This document shows positions 8,076 to 15,103 of a stretch of 37,118 nucleotides of DNA, piece by piece. This DNA is from Bacteroidota bacterium. GTDB taxonomy: Bacteria; Bacteroidota; Bacteroidia; Flavobacteriales; JADGDT01. The stretch is from NCBI GenBank assembly GCA_039714315.1, contig JBDLJM010000013.1:1-37118 (forward strand). The letters are read 5' to 3'. The notes under the pieces were generated by a model, which was not told the origin of the DNA, did no database searches, and saw only the letters and a list, made by a program, of their open reading frames with translations. Position 1 is the first letter of the stretch; every line of letters starts with the position of its first letter. The position numbers and the translations under genes are program-made.

Positions 8076-8169
8076 CACCCGCTTTTACAAAACTATAACG
8101 GGTTGTAGTACTGTTAAAGGCAAATAAATAAGAAAAAAATATTTAACAAATAATTTAAACAATAGTAAA

Positions 8170-8364
8170 ATGCTAATTATTCCTATTAAAGAAGGAGAAG
8201 CTATAGACAGAGCTTTAAAACGTTTCAAAAGAAAATTCGACAGAACTGGTACAATGAAACAATTACGTTCTCGTAAACAATTCAATAAACCATCTGTAGT
8301 AAAAAGAAAGCAGAACCAAAAAGCTGTTTACGTTCAAGGTTTAAGAACTGCAGAAGAAAACTAG
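8170..8364 (+). CDS. rpsU: Small ribosomal subunit protein bS21
   Basis: This 64-residue, Lys/Arg-rich protein matches bS21 throughout (IPIKEGEAIDRALKRFKRKF at the start). It sits on the 30S platform near the 3' end of 16S rRNA. In Bacteroidota ribosomes it helps hide the anti-Shine-Dalgarno sequence, as reported for the phylum. Many Flavobacteriales are reported to carry a strong Shine-Dalgarno before rpsU for autoregulation. Here the 40 nt before the ATG are A/T only and show none; the only AAGGAG-like run is inside the gene near 8190. It has its own consensus promoter and terminator, so it is monocistronic. Confidence 0.97.
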   Translation: MLIIPIKEGEAIDRALKRFKRKFDRTGTMKQLRSRKQFNKPSVVKRKQNQKAVYVQGLRTAEEN

Positions 8365-8471
8365 AAATCCGATTAAGATTGCTTTTATATTTAAGCAAAA
8401 TCAGTAAAGGATTGCATCTGACAAATTGATGAAAATTATTTGCAGATGAATATATTCCATATAATATTATT

Positions 8472-8512
8472 AATGGCTGAGAAAATTTTTAAATTTACTC
8501 AGCCATTTTTTT
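8472..8512 (+). terminator. Intrinsic terminator of rpsU
   Basis: AATGGCTGAG (8472-8481) pairs perfectly with CTCAGCCATT (8498-8507), followed by a T run to 8512. It lies about 110 nt after the rpsU stop, leaving a long 3' untranslated region. Confidence 0.88.
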
Positions 8513-8543
8513 GTGCGTAAAAATTTCTTTCTAGTCAATATCT

Positions 8544-8677
8544 GATCAAGTCAATTTTCTGGGGGGAGTAAAATATATTACAATAGTCAATAAAACCAAA
8601 TTGAAATAAAACTTTTGCCTTTTACCTTTTTACTTTTACCTTGTAAAAAAAAATAATCCCAGATTTTTAGCTTGATC
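8544..8677. repeat. MITE-like palindromic element, copy B
   Basis: The ends GATCAAGTCAATTTTCTGGG and, on the other strand from 8677, GATCAAGCTAAAAATCTGGG form terminal inverted repeats matching 15 of 20 positions. The interior has AT-rich runs of AAGGTAAAAG type. Compared with copy A (5027-5183) it is inverted and shares both ends (TTTTACTC-CCCCCAGAAAAT and AAAAATCTGGG), but lacks the GC-rich insert. No open frame is present. Confidence 0.65.
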
Positions 8678-8718
8678 CATTTTTAACCTGATATGTTCTG
8701 TAAAACTCTGATACTTTT

Positions 8719-9609
8719 ATGATAAATAAATTTCTCGATTACTTAAGCTACGAAAAACGATATTCGCAACATACTATAAAGGCCTATGAAAATGATTTGC
8801 GTGAATTTTACGATTATGCCGAAGTAATTCAAAATGAGAAAAATCCCCTGAAATTAAATTTTCAGCAATTGCGATACTATTTAGTATTCCTTCAGGATCA
8901 GAAATATTCGAATCGGACAGTTAACAGAAAGTTGAGCAGTATAAAGAGGTTTTATAAATATTTACTCAGCATTGATGAAATTTCAGATAATCCAACTGCA
9001 AAATTAACGTCATTGAAATATGAGAATAAAGTTTTAGTTCCATTTTCGAAGGATGAGATGACTGCCTTATTGGATAAAATTTATTTTGAAGATGATTTTG
9101 AAGGAGTGAGAGATAAATTGATAATAAATGTTTTTTACAATACCGGAATTCGGCTTAGTGAGCTGATTGGCTTACAGATTTCAAAAATTGATCATTCAAA
9201 TTCTCAGATAAAAGTACTGGGTAAAAGAAATAAAGAACGAATAATACCGTTATCTAATAATCTGATGAGTGATGTAGAAGCTTATTTGAAGTTGAGGAAT
9301 GATCTGCAATATGTTGAAAAAGAGGATGTGTTTTTTTTGACAAAAAATGGCAAACAAATATATCCTAGTCTTGTTTATGGTAAGATAAATTCTTACCTTA
9401 GTGAAGTAACTAAAAAGGTAAAAAAAAGTCCCCATATGATACGTCATACCTTTGCTACTCACATGATGGATGCTGGTGCAGATTTAAACTCAATCAAGGA
9501 GCTTTTGGGGCATACGAGCTTAGTAGCAACACAAGTTTATACGCATTCATCTCTAGGTAAATTAAAATCAATCGTTAACCACGCCCATCCTAGGGCAAAA
9601 AAAAAGTAA
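8719..9609 (+). CDS. XerC/XerD-type tyrosine recombinase
   Basis: The 296-residue length is typical of the Xer recombinases that resolve chromosome dimers at dif. An N-terminal SAM-like domain (YLSYEKRYSQHTIKAYENDL) binds the core site. The catalytic domain shows all expected residues: R145 (NTGIRLSELIG), Lys in the KVLGKRNKERIIPL strand, H239-x-x-R242 (PHMIRHTFATHM), H265 (LLGHTSL) and nucleophile Y274 (QVYTH). I infer a housekeeping role from the length and the setting next to hpf and rpsU. Whether it is XerC or XerD cannot be settled from this sequence alone. The hibernation factor starts 5 bp after its stop, so the two are probably cotranscribed. Confidence 0.9.
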   Translation: MINKFLDYLSYEKRYSQHTIKAYENDLREFYDYAEVIQNEKNPLKLNFQQLRYYLVFLQDQKYSNRTVNRKLSSIKRFYKYLLSIDEISDNPTAKLTSLKYENKVLVPFSKDEMTALLDKIYFEDDFEGVRDKLIINVFYNTGIRLSELIGLQISKIDHSNSQIKVLGKRNKERIIPLSNNLMSDVEAYLKLRNDLQYVEKEDVFFLTKNGKQIYPSLVYGKINSYLSEVTKKVKKSPHMIRHTFATHMMDAGADLNSIKELLGHTSLVATQVYTHSSLGKLKSIVNHAHPRAKKK

Positions 9610-9613
9610 GCCT

Positions 9614-9919
9614 ATGAAAGTTAAAGTGCAAGCAGTAGATTTTAAAGTTGATCAAAAGTTAATTGACTTTGTACAGAGGAAAATGGATAAGCTTGATCAG
9701 TTTTACGAAAAAATTATAGACGGAGTGGTGTACTTAAAGCTTGGGAGTAAGAGTGAACCGGAAAACAAAATTGCAGAAATTGGAGTGAAAGTTCCGGGAG
9801 ATGAATTTATAGTTAAAAAACAATCTAAGAGCTTTGAAGAATCCGTAGATGCATGTGCCGATTCGCTAAGGAGAATGTTGAGAAAGAAGAATGAAAAAGT
9901 TAAAGCTCACGTAGCCTGA
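9614..9919 (+). CDS. hpf: Ribosome hibernation promoting factor, short form
   Basis: A 101-residue member of the HPF/RaiA (YfiA) family, which binds the 30S decoding region in stationary phase and blocks tRNA and mRNA access. It spans the beta-alpha-beta-beta-beta-alpha domain (KVKVQAVDFKVDQKLIDFVQRKM to SFEESVDACADSLRRMLRKK) and ends with a short basic tail. It lacks the C-terminal dimerisation domain of long HPF. It follows the Xer recombinase by 5 bp, implying translational coupling. The annotation is firm; whether it acts with a separate 100S factor is not visible. Confidence 0.93.
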   Translation: MKVKVQAVDFKVDQKLIDFVQRKMDKLDQFYEKIIDGVVYLKLGSKSEPENKIAEIGVKVPGDEFIVKKQSKSFEESVDACADSLRRMLRKKNEKVKAHVA

Positions 9920-9950
9920 TTTGTGGCTTGATAAAAAAGATTAATTAGGT

Positions 9951-9981
9951 TTTGGAGTTATAATAAAAGTTTATACATTTG
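9951..9981 (+). promoter_or_regulatory. Consensus promoter upstream of the tRNA-tuf cluster
   Basis: TTTG (9951-9954), exactly 19 nt, then TACATTTG (9974-9981). This is a perfect consensus match, with C following as in other promoters here. The expected start is near 9986-9990. It is the only clear promoter seen upstream of tRNA-Tyr, tRNA-Gly, tRNA-Thr and tuf. Confidence 0.82.
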
Positions 9982-9989
9982 CAGTCCGT

Positions 9990-10010
9990 AAAAAAGCGGG
10001 CTGCTTTTTT
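9990..10010 (+). terminator. Hairpin with T run directly behind the tRNA promoter
   Basis: AAAAAAGC (9990-9997) and GCTTTTTT (10003-10010) are perfect inverted repeats with a 5-nt loop. The hairpin begins at about the expected transcription start and ends in a T run. It could be a 5' stem-loop, a pause site or a terminator. Confidence 0.4.
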
Positions 10011-10074
10011 GTGGTTGGAGAAAAATGTCTTTTAATTAGGTGTTTTTCAAAATAAGAAAAAGTTCATTGAAAAT

Positions 10075-10157
10075 GGGGAGATACTCAAGCGGCCAACGAG
10101 GACAGACTGTAACTCTGTTGTGATTTCACTTCGCAGGTTCGAATCCTGCTCTCCCCA
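10075..10157 (+). tRNA. tRNA-Tyr (GTA)
   Basis: An 83-nt class II tRNA with a long variable arm. The acceptor stem GGGGAGA (10075-10081) pairs with TCTCCCC (10150-10156), with A as discriminator. The anticodon stem ACAGA/TCTGT carries loop CTGTAAC with anticodon GTA. The T arm contains GGTTCGAATCC. The two bases after the discriminator are CC, so CCA is not fully encoded. The last bases are duplicated at 10309-10325. Confidence 0.96.
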
Positions 10158-10158
10158 C
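10142..10158 (+). repeat. tRNA-Tyr 3'-end repeat, copy 1 (inside the gene)
   Basis: The 17 nt AATCCTGCTCTCCCCAC cover the T-stem and acceptor 3' strand of tRNA-Tyr and recur exactly at 10309-10325. Confidence 0.9.
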
Positions 10159-10172
10159 CGTAATACAAGGAA

Positions 10173-10204
10173 AAAGTATAAAGGCAAAAGTCTAAAGTGT
10201 AATT
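10173..10204 (+). repeat. AT-rich repeat after tRNA-Tyr, copy 1
   Basis: A 32-nt stretch beginning AAAGTATAAAGGCAAAAG is identical to 10337-10368. It is followed by partly inverted sequence (TTTTACACTTTGAACTTTT), so each copy can fold into an AT-rich hairpin. Confidence 0.8.
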
Positions 10205-10308
10205 CACTTTAAATTTTACACTTTGAACTTTTATCTTGAAATATGTGTGCGAGTGCAGCGAGTTTTGTTTTTAGAGATAATACCAAATATCACTGAGCGA
10301 AGCGTAGT

Positions 10309-10325
10309 AATCCTGCTCTCCCCAC
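10309..10325 (+). repeat. tRNA-Tyr 3'-end repeat, copy 2 (orphan tail)
   Basis: An exact 17-nt copy of the end of tRNA-Tyr without the rest of the gene, 167 bp downstream of the original. It is followed after about 11 nt by the second AT-rich repeat (10337-10368). It may be an attachment-site duplication or the remnant of a deleted tandem tRNA copy. Confidence 0.85.
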
Positions 10326-10400
10326 TAAAGAAGTATAAAGTATAAAGGCAAAAGTCTAAAGTGTAATTTACTTTGAACTTTAAACTTTAGACTTTAAAAT

Positions 10401-10473
10401 GCGAGAGTAGCTCAGTTGGTAGAGCGTCAGCCTTCCAAGCTGAATGTCGCGAGTTCGAACCTCGTCTCTCGCT
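10401..10473 (+). tRNA. tRNA-Gly (TCC)
   Basis: A 73-nt tRNA. The acceptor GCGAGAG (10401-10407) pairs with CTCTCGC (10466-10472), with T as discriminator. The anticodon stem TCAGC/GCTGA carries loop CTTCCAA with anticodon TCC. The T loop is GTTCGAA. The CCA is not encoded. Confidence 0.96.
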
Positions 10474-10541
10474 CAATAAATGTTTTGATGTATTTTTTTA
10501 CAGCAAGCATAAAAAATAACAAGTTATTAAATACTTGTGTT

Positions 10542-10613
10542 GCCGATGTAGCTCAGGGGTAGAGCGTTTCCTTGGTAAGGAAGAGGCCACGGGTTCAAAT
10601 CCCGTCGTTGGCT
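10542..10613 (+). tRNA. tRNA-Thr (GGT)
   Basis: A 72-nt tRNA. The acceptor GCCGATG (10542-10548) pairs with CGTTGGC (10606-10612) using two G-T wobbles, with T as discriminator. The anticodon loop TTGGTAA carries GGT. It lies 66 bp before tuf and probably shares its transcript. Confidence 0.95.
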
Positions 10614-10679
10614 CAACATAAAGAATTTAGTAAATTGCTTTATATTAATTAAGACTAATAATTGTAATTTTTTAAAATC

Positions 10680-11864
10680 ATGGCAAAGGAAACTTTCGAT
10701 CGTTCCAAACCACACTTAAACATTGGTACAATTGGTCACGTTGACCACGGTAAAACTACTTTGACTGCTGCCATCACGAAAGTTTTGGCGGACAAAGGAC
10801 TTTCTGAAGCAAAAGACTTCGATCAAATCGATAACGCTCCGGAAGAAAAAGAAAGAGGTATTACTATTAATACTGCACACGTTGAGTATCAAACAGCTAA
10901 CCGTCACTACGCACACGTTGACTGTCCAGGTCACGCGGATTACGTAAAGAACATGGTAACTGGTGCTGCTCAAATGGATGGTGCTATTTTGGTAGTAGCT
11001 GCTACTGATGGACCAATGCCACAAACACGTGAGCACATCCTTTTAGGACGTCAGGTAGGTATTCCAAGAATCGTTGTATTCTTGAACAAAGTTGATATGG
11101 TTGATGATGAGGAACTTCTTGAACTAGTTGACATGGAAGTTCGTGAATTGTTATCATTCTACGAATATGATGGAGATAATGGTCCTGTAATTTCAGGTTC
11201 AGCTCTTGGAGCTCTTAACGGAGAAGAAAAATGGGTTGATTCTGTAATGGAATTAATGGAAGCTGTTGATTCTTGGATTGAAGAGCCAGTAAGAGATGTT
11301 GAAAAACCTTTCTTAATGCCGGTTGAGGATGTATTCTCTATTACCGGACGTGGTACTGTTGCCACAGGTCGTATCGAAACTGGTATAGCTCACACTGGTG
11401 ATTCTGTTGATATTATCGGTATGGGAGCTGAAAAATTAACTTCTACAGTAACAGGAGTTGAGATGTTCCGTAAAATTCTTGATGAAGGACAAGCTGGTGA
11501 TAACGTTGGTATCCTTTTAAGAGGTATTAACAAAGAAGATATCAAAAGAGGTATGGTAATCTGTAAGCCAGGTTCTGTAACTCCACACGATCACTTCAAA
11601 GCTGAGGTTTATATCCTTAAGAAAGAAGAAGGTGGTCGTCACACACCATTCCACAACAAATACCGTCCTCAGTTCTACGTACGTACAACTGATGTAACTG
11701 GAGAGATTGTTCTTCCAGAAGGTGTTGAAATGGTTATGCCTGGTGATAACTTAACTATTACAGTTAATCTTATCCAACCAATCGCATTAAACGTAGGTCT
11801 TCGTTTCGCTATCCGTGAAGGTGGACGTACTGTAGGTGCAGGTCAGGTAACTGAAATGCTATAA
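10680..11864 (+). CDS. tuf: Elongation factor Tu
   Basis: EF-Tu delivers aminoacyl-tRNA to the ribosomal A site as a GTP complex. The 394-residue protein has all GTPase motifs: P-loop GHVDHGKTT, switch I ERGITI, switch [23 protein letters not shown] and the G5 motif SGSALGAL. Two beta-barrel domains follow, with [13 protein letters not shown] and the C-terminal [16 protein letters not shown]. It is the only tuf copy in this window, placed between tRNA-Thr and tRNA-Trp, an order common in bacteria. A terminator hairpin follows. EF-Tu sequence is highly conserved and the call is certain. Confidence 0.99.
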   Translation: MAKETFDRSKPHLNIGTIGHVDHGKTTLTAAITKVLADKGLSEAKDFDQIDNAPEEKERGITINTAHVEYQTANRHYAHVDCPGHADYVKNMVTGAAQMDGAILVVAATDGPMPQTREHILLGRQVGIPRIVVFLNKVDMVDDEELLELVDMEVRELLSFYEYDGDNGPVISGSALGALNGEEKWVDSVMELMEAVDSWIEEPVRDVEKPFLMPVEDVFSITGRGTVATGRIETGIAHTGDSVDIIGMGAEKLTSTVTGVEMFRKILDEGQAGDNVGILLRGINKEDIKRGMVICKPGSVTPHDHFKAEVYILKKEEGGRHTPFHNKYRPQFYVRTTDVTGEIVLPEGVEMVMPGDNLTITVNLIQPIALNVGLRFAIREGGRTVGAGQVTEML

Positions 11865-11888
11865 TATATAGTATATAATATAAATAAG

Positions 11889-11915
11889 GAAGGTGTTCTC
11901 GGACACCTTCTTTAT
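11889..11915 (+). terminator. Terminator-like hairpin after tuf
   Basis: GAAGGTGT (11889-11896) and ACACCTTC (11903-11910) pair perfectly across a 6-nt loop, followed by TTTAT. The T run is short, so read-through into tRNA-Trp and secE is likely. Confidence 0.65.
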
Positions 11916-11920
11916 GAAAT

Positions 11921-11993
11921 ACGGGTGTAGCTCAGCTGGTAGAGCAGTGGTCTCCAAAACCAAAGGTCGTGAGTTCGATCCTTACCACCCGTG
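11921..11993 (+). tRNA. tRNA-Trp (CCA)
   Basis: A 73-nt tRNA. The acceptor ACGGGTG (11921-11927) pairs with CACCCGT (11986-11992), with G as discriminator. The anticodon loop CTCCAAA carries CCA. It lies 17 bp before secE, a widely conserved arrangement. Confidence 0.96.
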
Positions 11994-12010
11994 CAAAATC
12001 CAAAAAGAAT

Positions 12011-12202
12011 ATGGAACAGAAATCAAATTTTGTAAAAGAATCTTACCAAGAATTAGTTGAAAAAACTACTTGGCCAAAGTGGGATGATCTTCAATCTAAC
12101 ACTGTAACAGTTGCCGGAGCATCGGTATTGATAGCTCTAGCTATTTTTGCAGCAGATAAATTCTTTGAATTTAGTGTAGATTCTTATTTCCAAATTTTTT
12201 AA
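12011..12202 (+). CDS. secE: Preprotein translocase subunit SecE
   Basis: SecE clamps SecY in the inner-membrane protein channel. The short 63-residue form has the conserved cytoplasmic amphipathic helix with FVKESYQELVEKTTWPKWDDL and a single membrane helix (about residues 32-52). I start at ATG 12011 (MEQKSNF). The open frame extends upstream through tRNA-Trp, but that part is not coding. nusG follows 24 bp downstream. Confidence 0.95.
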   Translation: MEQKSNFVKESYQELVEKTTWPKWDDLQSNTVTVAGASVLIALAIFAADKFFEFSVDSYFQIF

Positions 12203-12226
12203 TAATCGTTTTAGGTTATAACAAGT

Positions 12227-12775
12227 ATGAGTGAATCGGTAAAGAAATGGTACGTAGTGCGTGCTGCCAGTGGTCAGGAAAATAAAGTTAAGCACTACAT
12301 TGAACTTGAGATGAGTCGTGATCTTGGTGATTACGTTGAACAGGTTCTTGTGCCAACTGAAAAGGTTTACCAAATGCGTCAAGGCAAAAAAGTACAGAAG
12401 GAAAAAGTTTATTTTTCGGGTTATGTATTTGTCGAAGCAAATTTAGGAGGAGAGGTAGCCCATACTATTAAGTCGATACCCGGAGTAATTGGTTTTCTTA
12501 GCGAAACAAAAGGAGGAGATCCTGTTCCGTTGAGAAAAGCAGAGGTAAGACGAATGTTAGGTCAGGTTGATGAAATGGAAGAATTAAATCAAAATGTTAG
12601 TATTCCATACATCGTTGGCGAAACAATAAAAGTTGTTGATGGTCCTTTCAATGGTTTCAACGGAACTATTGAAAAGATACATGAAGAAAAGCGTAAGCTT
12701 GAAGTAATGGTTAAGATTTTCGGAAGAAAAACACCATTGGAGTTGAGCTATATGCAAGTAGAAAAAGTATCTTAA
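12227..12775 (+). CDS. nusG: Transcription termination/antitermination factor NusG
   Basis: NusG binds the RNA polymerase clamp, reduces pausing and links transcription to ribosomes or Rho. The 182-residue protein has the NGN domain (KKWYVVRAASGQENKVKHYIE through the IKSIPGVIGFL strand) and a C-terminal KOW domain (GETIKVVDGPFNGFNGTIEKI). Its length matches core NusG rather than the loading-type paralogues of capsule loci, and its place between secE and rplK confirms the housekeeping role. Confidence 0.98.
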   Translation: MSESVKKWYVVRAASGQENKVKHYIELEMSRDLGDYVEQVLVPTEKVYQMRQGKKVQKEKVYFSGYVFVEANLGGEVAHTIKSIPGVIGFLSETKGGDPVPLRKAEVRRMLGQVDEMEELNQNVSIPYIVGETIKVVDGPFNGFNGTIEKIHEEKRKLEVMVKIFGRKTPLELSYMQVEKVS

Positions 12776-12854
12776 TTATTATTAATTATAATATCTGATC
12801 GATATACATGATTGCTTCCACATTCGTATAAAGGTCAGAACAATTTGAAGTAAA

Positions 12855-13295
12855 ATGGCAAAAGAAATTATCGGACTAATCAAGTTACAGATAAGAGGAG
12901 GTGCTGCAAATCCATCACCACCGGTTGGACCTGCTTTAGGTGCAAAGGGTGTGAACATTATGGAGTTTTGTAAGCAGTTCAACGCTCGTACGCAAGATAA
13001 GGCTGGGAAAGTATTGCCTGTTGCAATTACAGTTTATGGTGATAAATCATTCGATTTCGTTATCAAAACTCCACCTGCAGCAGTACAATTAATGGAAGCA
13101 GCTAAGATCAAGAAAGGTTCTCCTGAATCCAACAGAAACAAAGTAGGTAGTGTTACTTGGGATCAAATTAGAGCTATTGCAGAAGATAAAATGGCAGATT
13201 TGAATGCTTTTAAAGTAGAATCTGCGATGTTGATGGTAGCTGGAACGGCTCGTTCTATGGGTCTGACAGTAAAAGGTGAAGCTCCAACTAAATAA
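12855..13295 (+). CDS. rplK: Large ribosomal subunit protein uL11
   Basis: uL11 forms the base of the GTPase-associated centre with 23S rRNA helices 43/44 and is needed for factor binding and RelA activation. The 146-residue protein has the N-terminal [27 protein letters not shown] and the C-terminal RNA-binding domain ([18 protein letters not shown]). The 79-bp gap after nusG is AT-rich with short palindromes but no consensus promoter that I can see. Confidence 0.98.
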   Translation: MAKEIIGLIKLQIRGGAANPSPPVGPALGAKGVNIMEFCKQFNARTQDKAGKVLPVAITVYGDKSFDFVIKTPPAAVQLMEAAKIKKGSPESNRNKVGSVTWDQIRAIAEDKMADLNAFKVESAMLMVAGTARSMGLTVKGEAPTK

Positions 13296-13313
13296 TTAAA
13301 CTTATTCTAAAAA

Positions 13314-14006
13314 ATGGCTAAATTGACAAAAAAACAAAAAGAAGCTGTTGCTAAAGTAGAGAAGAATAAGCTTTATACTTTAGAAGAGGCTTCAGCATTA
13401 GTTAAAGAGATTACAAACGTAAACTTTGATGCTTCTGTTGACCTTGCTGTGAGACTTGGTGTTGACCCACGTAAAGCGAATCAGATGGTTCGTGGTGTAG
13501 TTACACTTCCACACGGAACAGGTAAAGACATAAAAGTATTAGCATTAGTTACTCCTGATAAGGAGGAAGAAGCTAAAGCTGCTGGTGCTGATTATGCAGG
13601 ATTAGATGAATACCTTCAAAAAATTAAAGGTGGTTGGACTGATATTGATGTTATCATAACAATGCCTTCAATTATGGGTAAAATTGGACCATTAGGACGT
13701 GTATTAGGACCAAGAGGTCTAATGCCAAACCCTAAAACAGGTACTGTAACTATGGATATTGCTAAGGCAGTAACTGAAGTAAAAGCCGGTAAAATTGACT
13801 TTAGAGTTGATAAAACTGGTATTATCCACGCTGCAGTAGGTAAATCATCTTTCGAAGCTTCAAAGATAAAAGACAATGCTGAAGAGCTTGTTCAAACTTT
13901 GTTGAAATTGAAACCAACTGCTGCTAAAGGTACTTATATAAAGAGTATTTATATGTCAAGTACTATGAGTTTGGGTATTGCGATAGATCCAAAAAGTATT
14001 CAATAG
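13314..14006 (+). CDS. rplA: Large ribosomal subunit protein uL1
   Basis: uL1 forms the mobile L1 stalk at the E site and often represses its own operon mRNA. The 230-residue protein shows the conserved core [20 protein letters not shown] and the [25 protein letters not shown] segment. It starts 18 bp after rplK, as in the standard L11 operon. Confidence 0.98.
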   Translation: MAKLTKKQKEAVAKVEKNKLYTLEEASALVKEITNVNFDASVDLAVRLGVDPRKANQMVRGVVTLPHGTGKDIKVLALVTPDKEEEAKAAGADYAGLDEYLQKIKGGWTDIDVIITMPSIMGKIGPLGRVLGPRGLMPNPKTGTVTMDIAKAVTEVKAGKIDFRVDKTGIIHAAVGKSSFEASKIKDNAEELVQTLLKLKPTAAKGTYIKSIYMSSTMSLGIAIDPKSIQ

Positions 14007-14024
14007 TAGAAAAATTCTTATATC

Positions 14025-14546
14025 ATGACAAGAAACGAAAAAAGTACAGTTATTGAGAATTTGACTACTTTGCTAAAAGAAAGCAATACTATATACTTAG
14101 CTGATATTTCTGCTATGGATGCAGAGTCAACTAGTGACTTACGTAGAGCTTGTTTCAAAGCAAACGTGAGTTTAGCAGTAGTCAAAAATACATTGCTTGC
14201 AAAAGCGATGGAAAACACTGAAAAGGATTTTGGAGATTTATCTTCAATCTTAAAAGGAAATACTTCTTTAATGATTTCAGAAGCTGGAAATGCTCCTGCT
14301 AAAGTTATCAAAGAATTCCGTAAAAAGAACGAAAAACCTATCCTTAAAGGTGCATATGTAGAAGAAGCAGTTTATGTTGGCGATGATCAACTGGATGCAT
14401 TAGTAAATATCAAGTCTCGTGAAGAATTGATAGGTGATGTAATCACACTTCTTCAATCTCCTGCGAAAAATGTTATCTCAGCTCTTCAGAGTGGAGGTAG
14501 TAAACTTTCTGGAATTGTTAAGACTCTTTCAGAAAAAGCGGAGTAA
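14025..14546 (+). CDS. rplJ: Large ribosomal subunit protein uL10
   Basis: uL10 anchors the L7/L12 dimers on the stalk base. The 173-residue protein has the N-terminal rRNA-binding domain (YLADISAMDAESTSDLRRAC, VVKNTLLAKAM) and a C-terminal helix that binds L12 dimers. It lies 18 bp after rplA. The 70-bp gap to rplL is AT-rich with no clear structure. Confidence 0.97.
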   Translation: MTRNEKSTVIENLTTLLKESNTIYLADISAMDAESTSDLRRACFKANVSLAVVKNTLLAKAMENTEKDFGDLSSILKGNTSLMISEAGNAPAKVIKEFRKKNEKPILKGAYVEEAVYVGDDQLDALVNIKSREELIGDVITLLQSPAKNVISALQSGGSKLSGIVKTLSEKAE

Positions 14547-14616
14547 TCAAAAGTCGTATATTACGCAAATATATATTTAACTAAGTATTAATTACATTTT
14601 TTTAAAAACGATAGAA

Positions 14617-14991
14617 ATGGCAGATTTGAAAGATTTTGCAGAACAATTAGTTAACCTAACAGTAAAAGAAGTTAACGAATTAGCTGAAATATTAAAAGAA
14701 GAGTACGGAATTGAGCCTGCTGCTGCTGCAGTAGCTGTTGCTGGTCCTGCTGCTGGTGCTGAAGGTGCTGCTGAAGAGAAAACTGAATTTGACGTTATCT
14801 TGAAAGCTGCTGGTGGTTCAAAACTAAAAGTTGTTAAAGCTGTTAAAGAATTAGCTGGTTTAGGTCTTAAAGAAGCTAAAGAATTAGTTGACGGTGCTCC
14901 AACTGCAGTTAAAGAAGGAATCGCTAAAGATGAAGCAGAAGCTCTTAAAGCTCAATTAGAGGAAGTAGGTGCTGAAGTTGAGCTTAAGTAA
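14617..14991 (+). CDS. rplL: Large ribosomal subunit protein bL12
   Basis: The acidic stalk protein that recruits translational GTPases. The 124-residue protein has an N-terminal dimerisation domain ([25 protein letters not shown]), an Ala/Gly-rich hinge (about residues 34-52) and the C-terminal domain with [28 protein letters not shown] strong hairpin follows before rpoB. Confidence 0.98.
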   Translation: MADLKDFAEQLVNLTVKEVNELAEILKEEYGIEPAAAAVAVAGPAAGAEGAAEEKTEFDVILKAAGGSKLKVVKAVKELAGLGLKEAKELVDGAPTAVKEGIAKDEAEALKAQLEEVGAEVELK

Positions 14992-15012
14992 GCTCATCCA
15001 TAAAATTTAGAT

Positions 15013-15060
15013 AAAGGTTTAGGTCATCACGCAGGACGCGTGATTGACCTAAACCCTTTT
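15013..15060 (+). terminator. Attenuator hairpin between rplL and rpoB
   Basis: GGTTTAGGTCATCACGC (15016-15032) pairs with 15038-15055 with one bulged T across a 5-nt loop. The flanks AAA and CTTTT extend the stem and give a short T run. Partial termination at this position is a known means of making more L12 than RNA polymerase; that use here is inferred. Confidence 0.75.
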
Positions 15061-15103
15061 GCGTATATTATTTTTTTGTTAGTAATTTCAAAATTCTAGT
15101 CCA

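Larger units (their letters stand above)
7614..8169. other. 556-bp gap with repeats and the rpsU promoters
   Basis: No gene is seen. In order the gap holds a T/C-rich stretch, a GC-rich palindrome (7676-7702), a larger hairpin repeat (7724-7867), a first promoter-like site with a hairpin directly behind it (7894-7958), and the consensus rpsU promoter (8045-8075) with a leader of about 85-90 nt. Confidence 0.7.

Noticed and set aside
7614-8160. Possible CRISPR-like array in the repeat-rich gap
   Set aside because: The repeats are unlike each other, not regularly spaced, and no cas gene is present.
8719-9609. Reading the tyrosine recombinase as an integrase of a mobile element
   Set aside because: Length, intact Xer-like motifs and tight coupling to hpf beside rpsU indicate a chromosomal Xer protein; no element boundaries or cargo are present.
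10527-10715. Minus-strand open frame across tRNA-Thr
   Set aside because: It overlaps a certain tRNA and the tuf start and is a translation artefact of the tRNA sequence.
11969-12010. Longer secE start extending into tRNA-Trp
   Set aside because: The extension overlaps the tRNA 3' half; the ATG at 12011 gives a normal SecE N-terminus.
14018-14311. Antisense open frame over rplJ
   Set aside because: It is a shadow of the rplJ coding frame, with no independent support.
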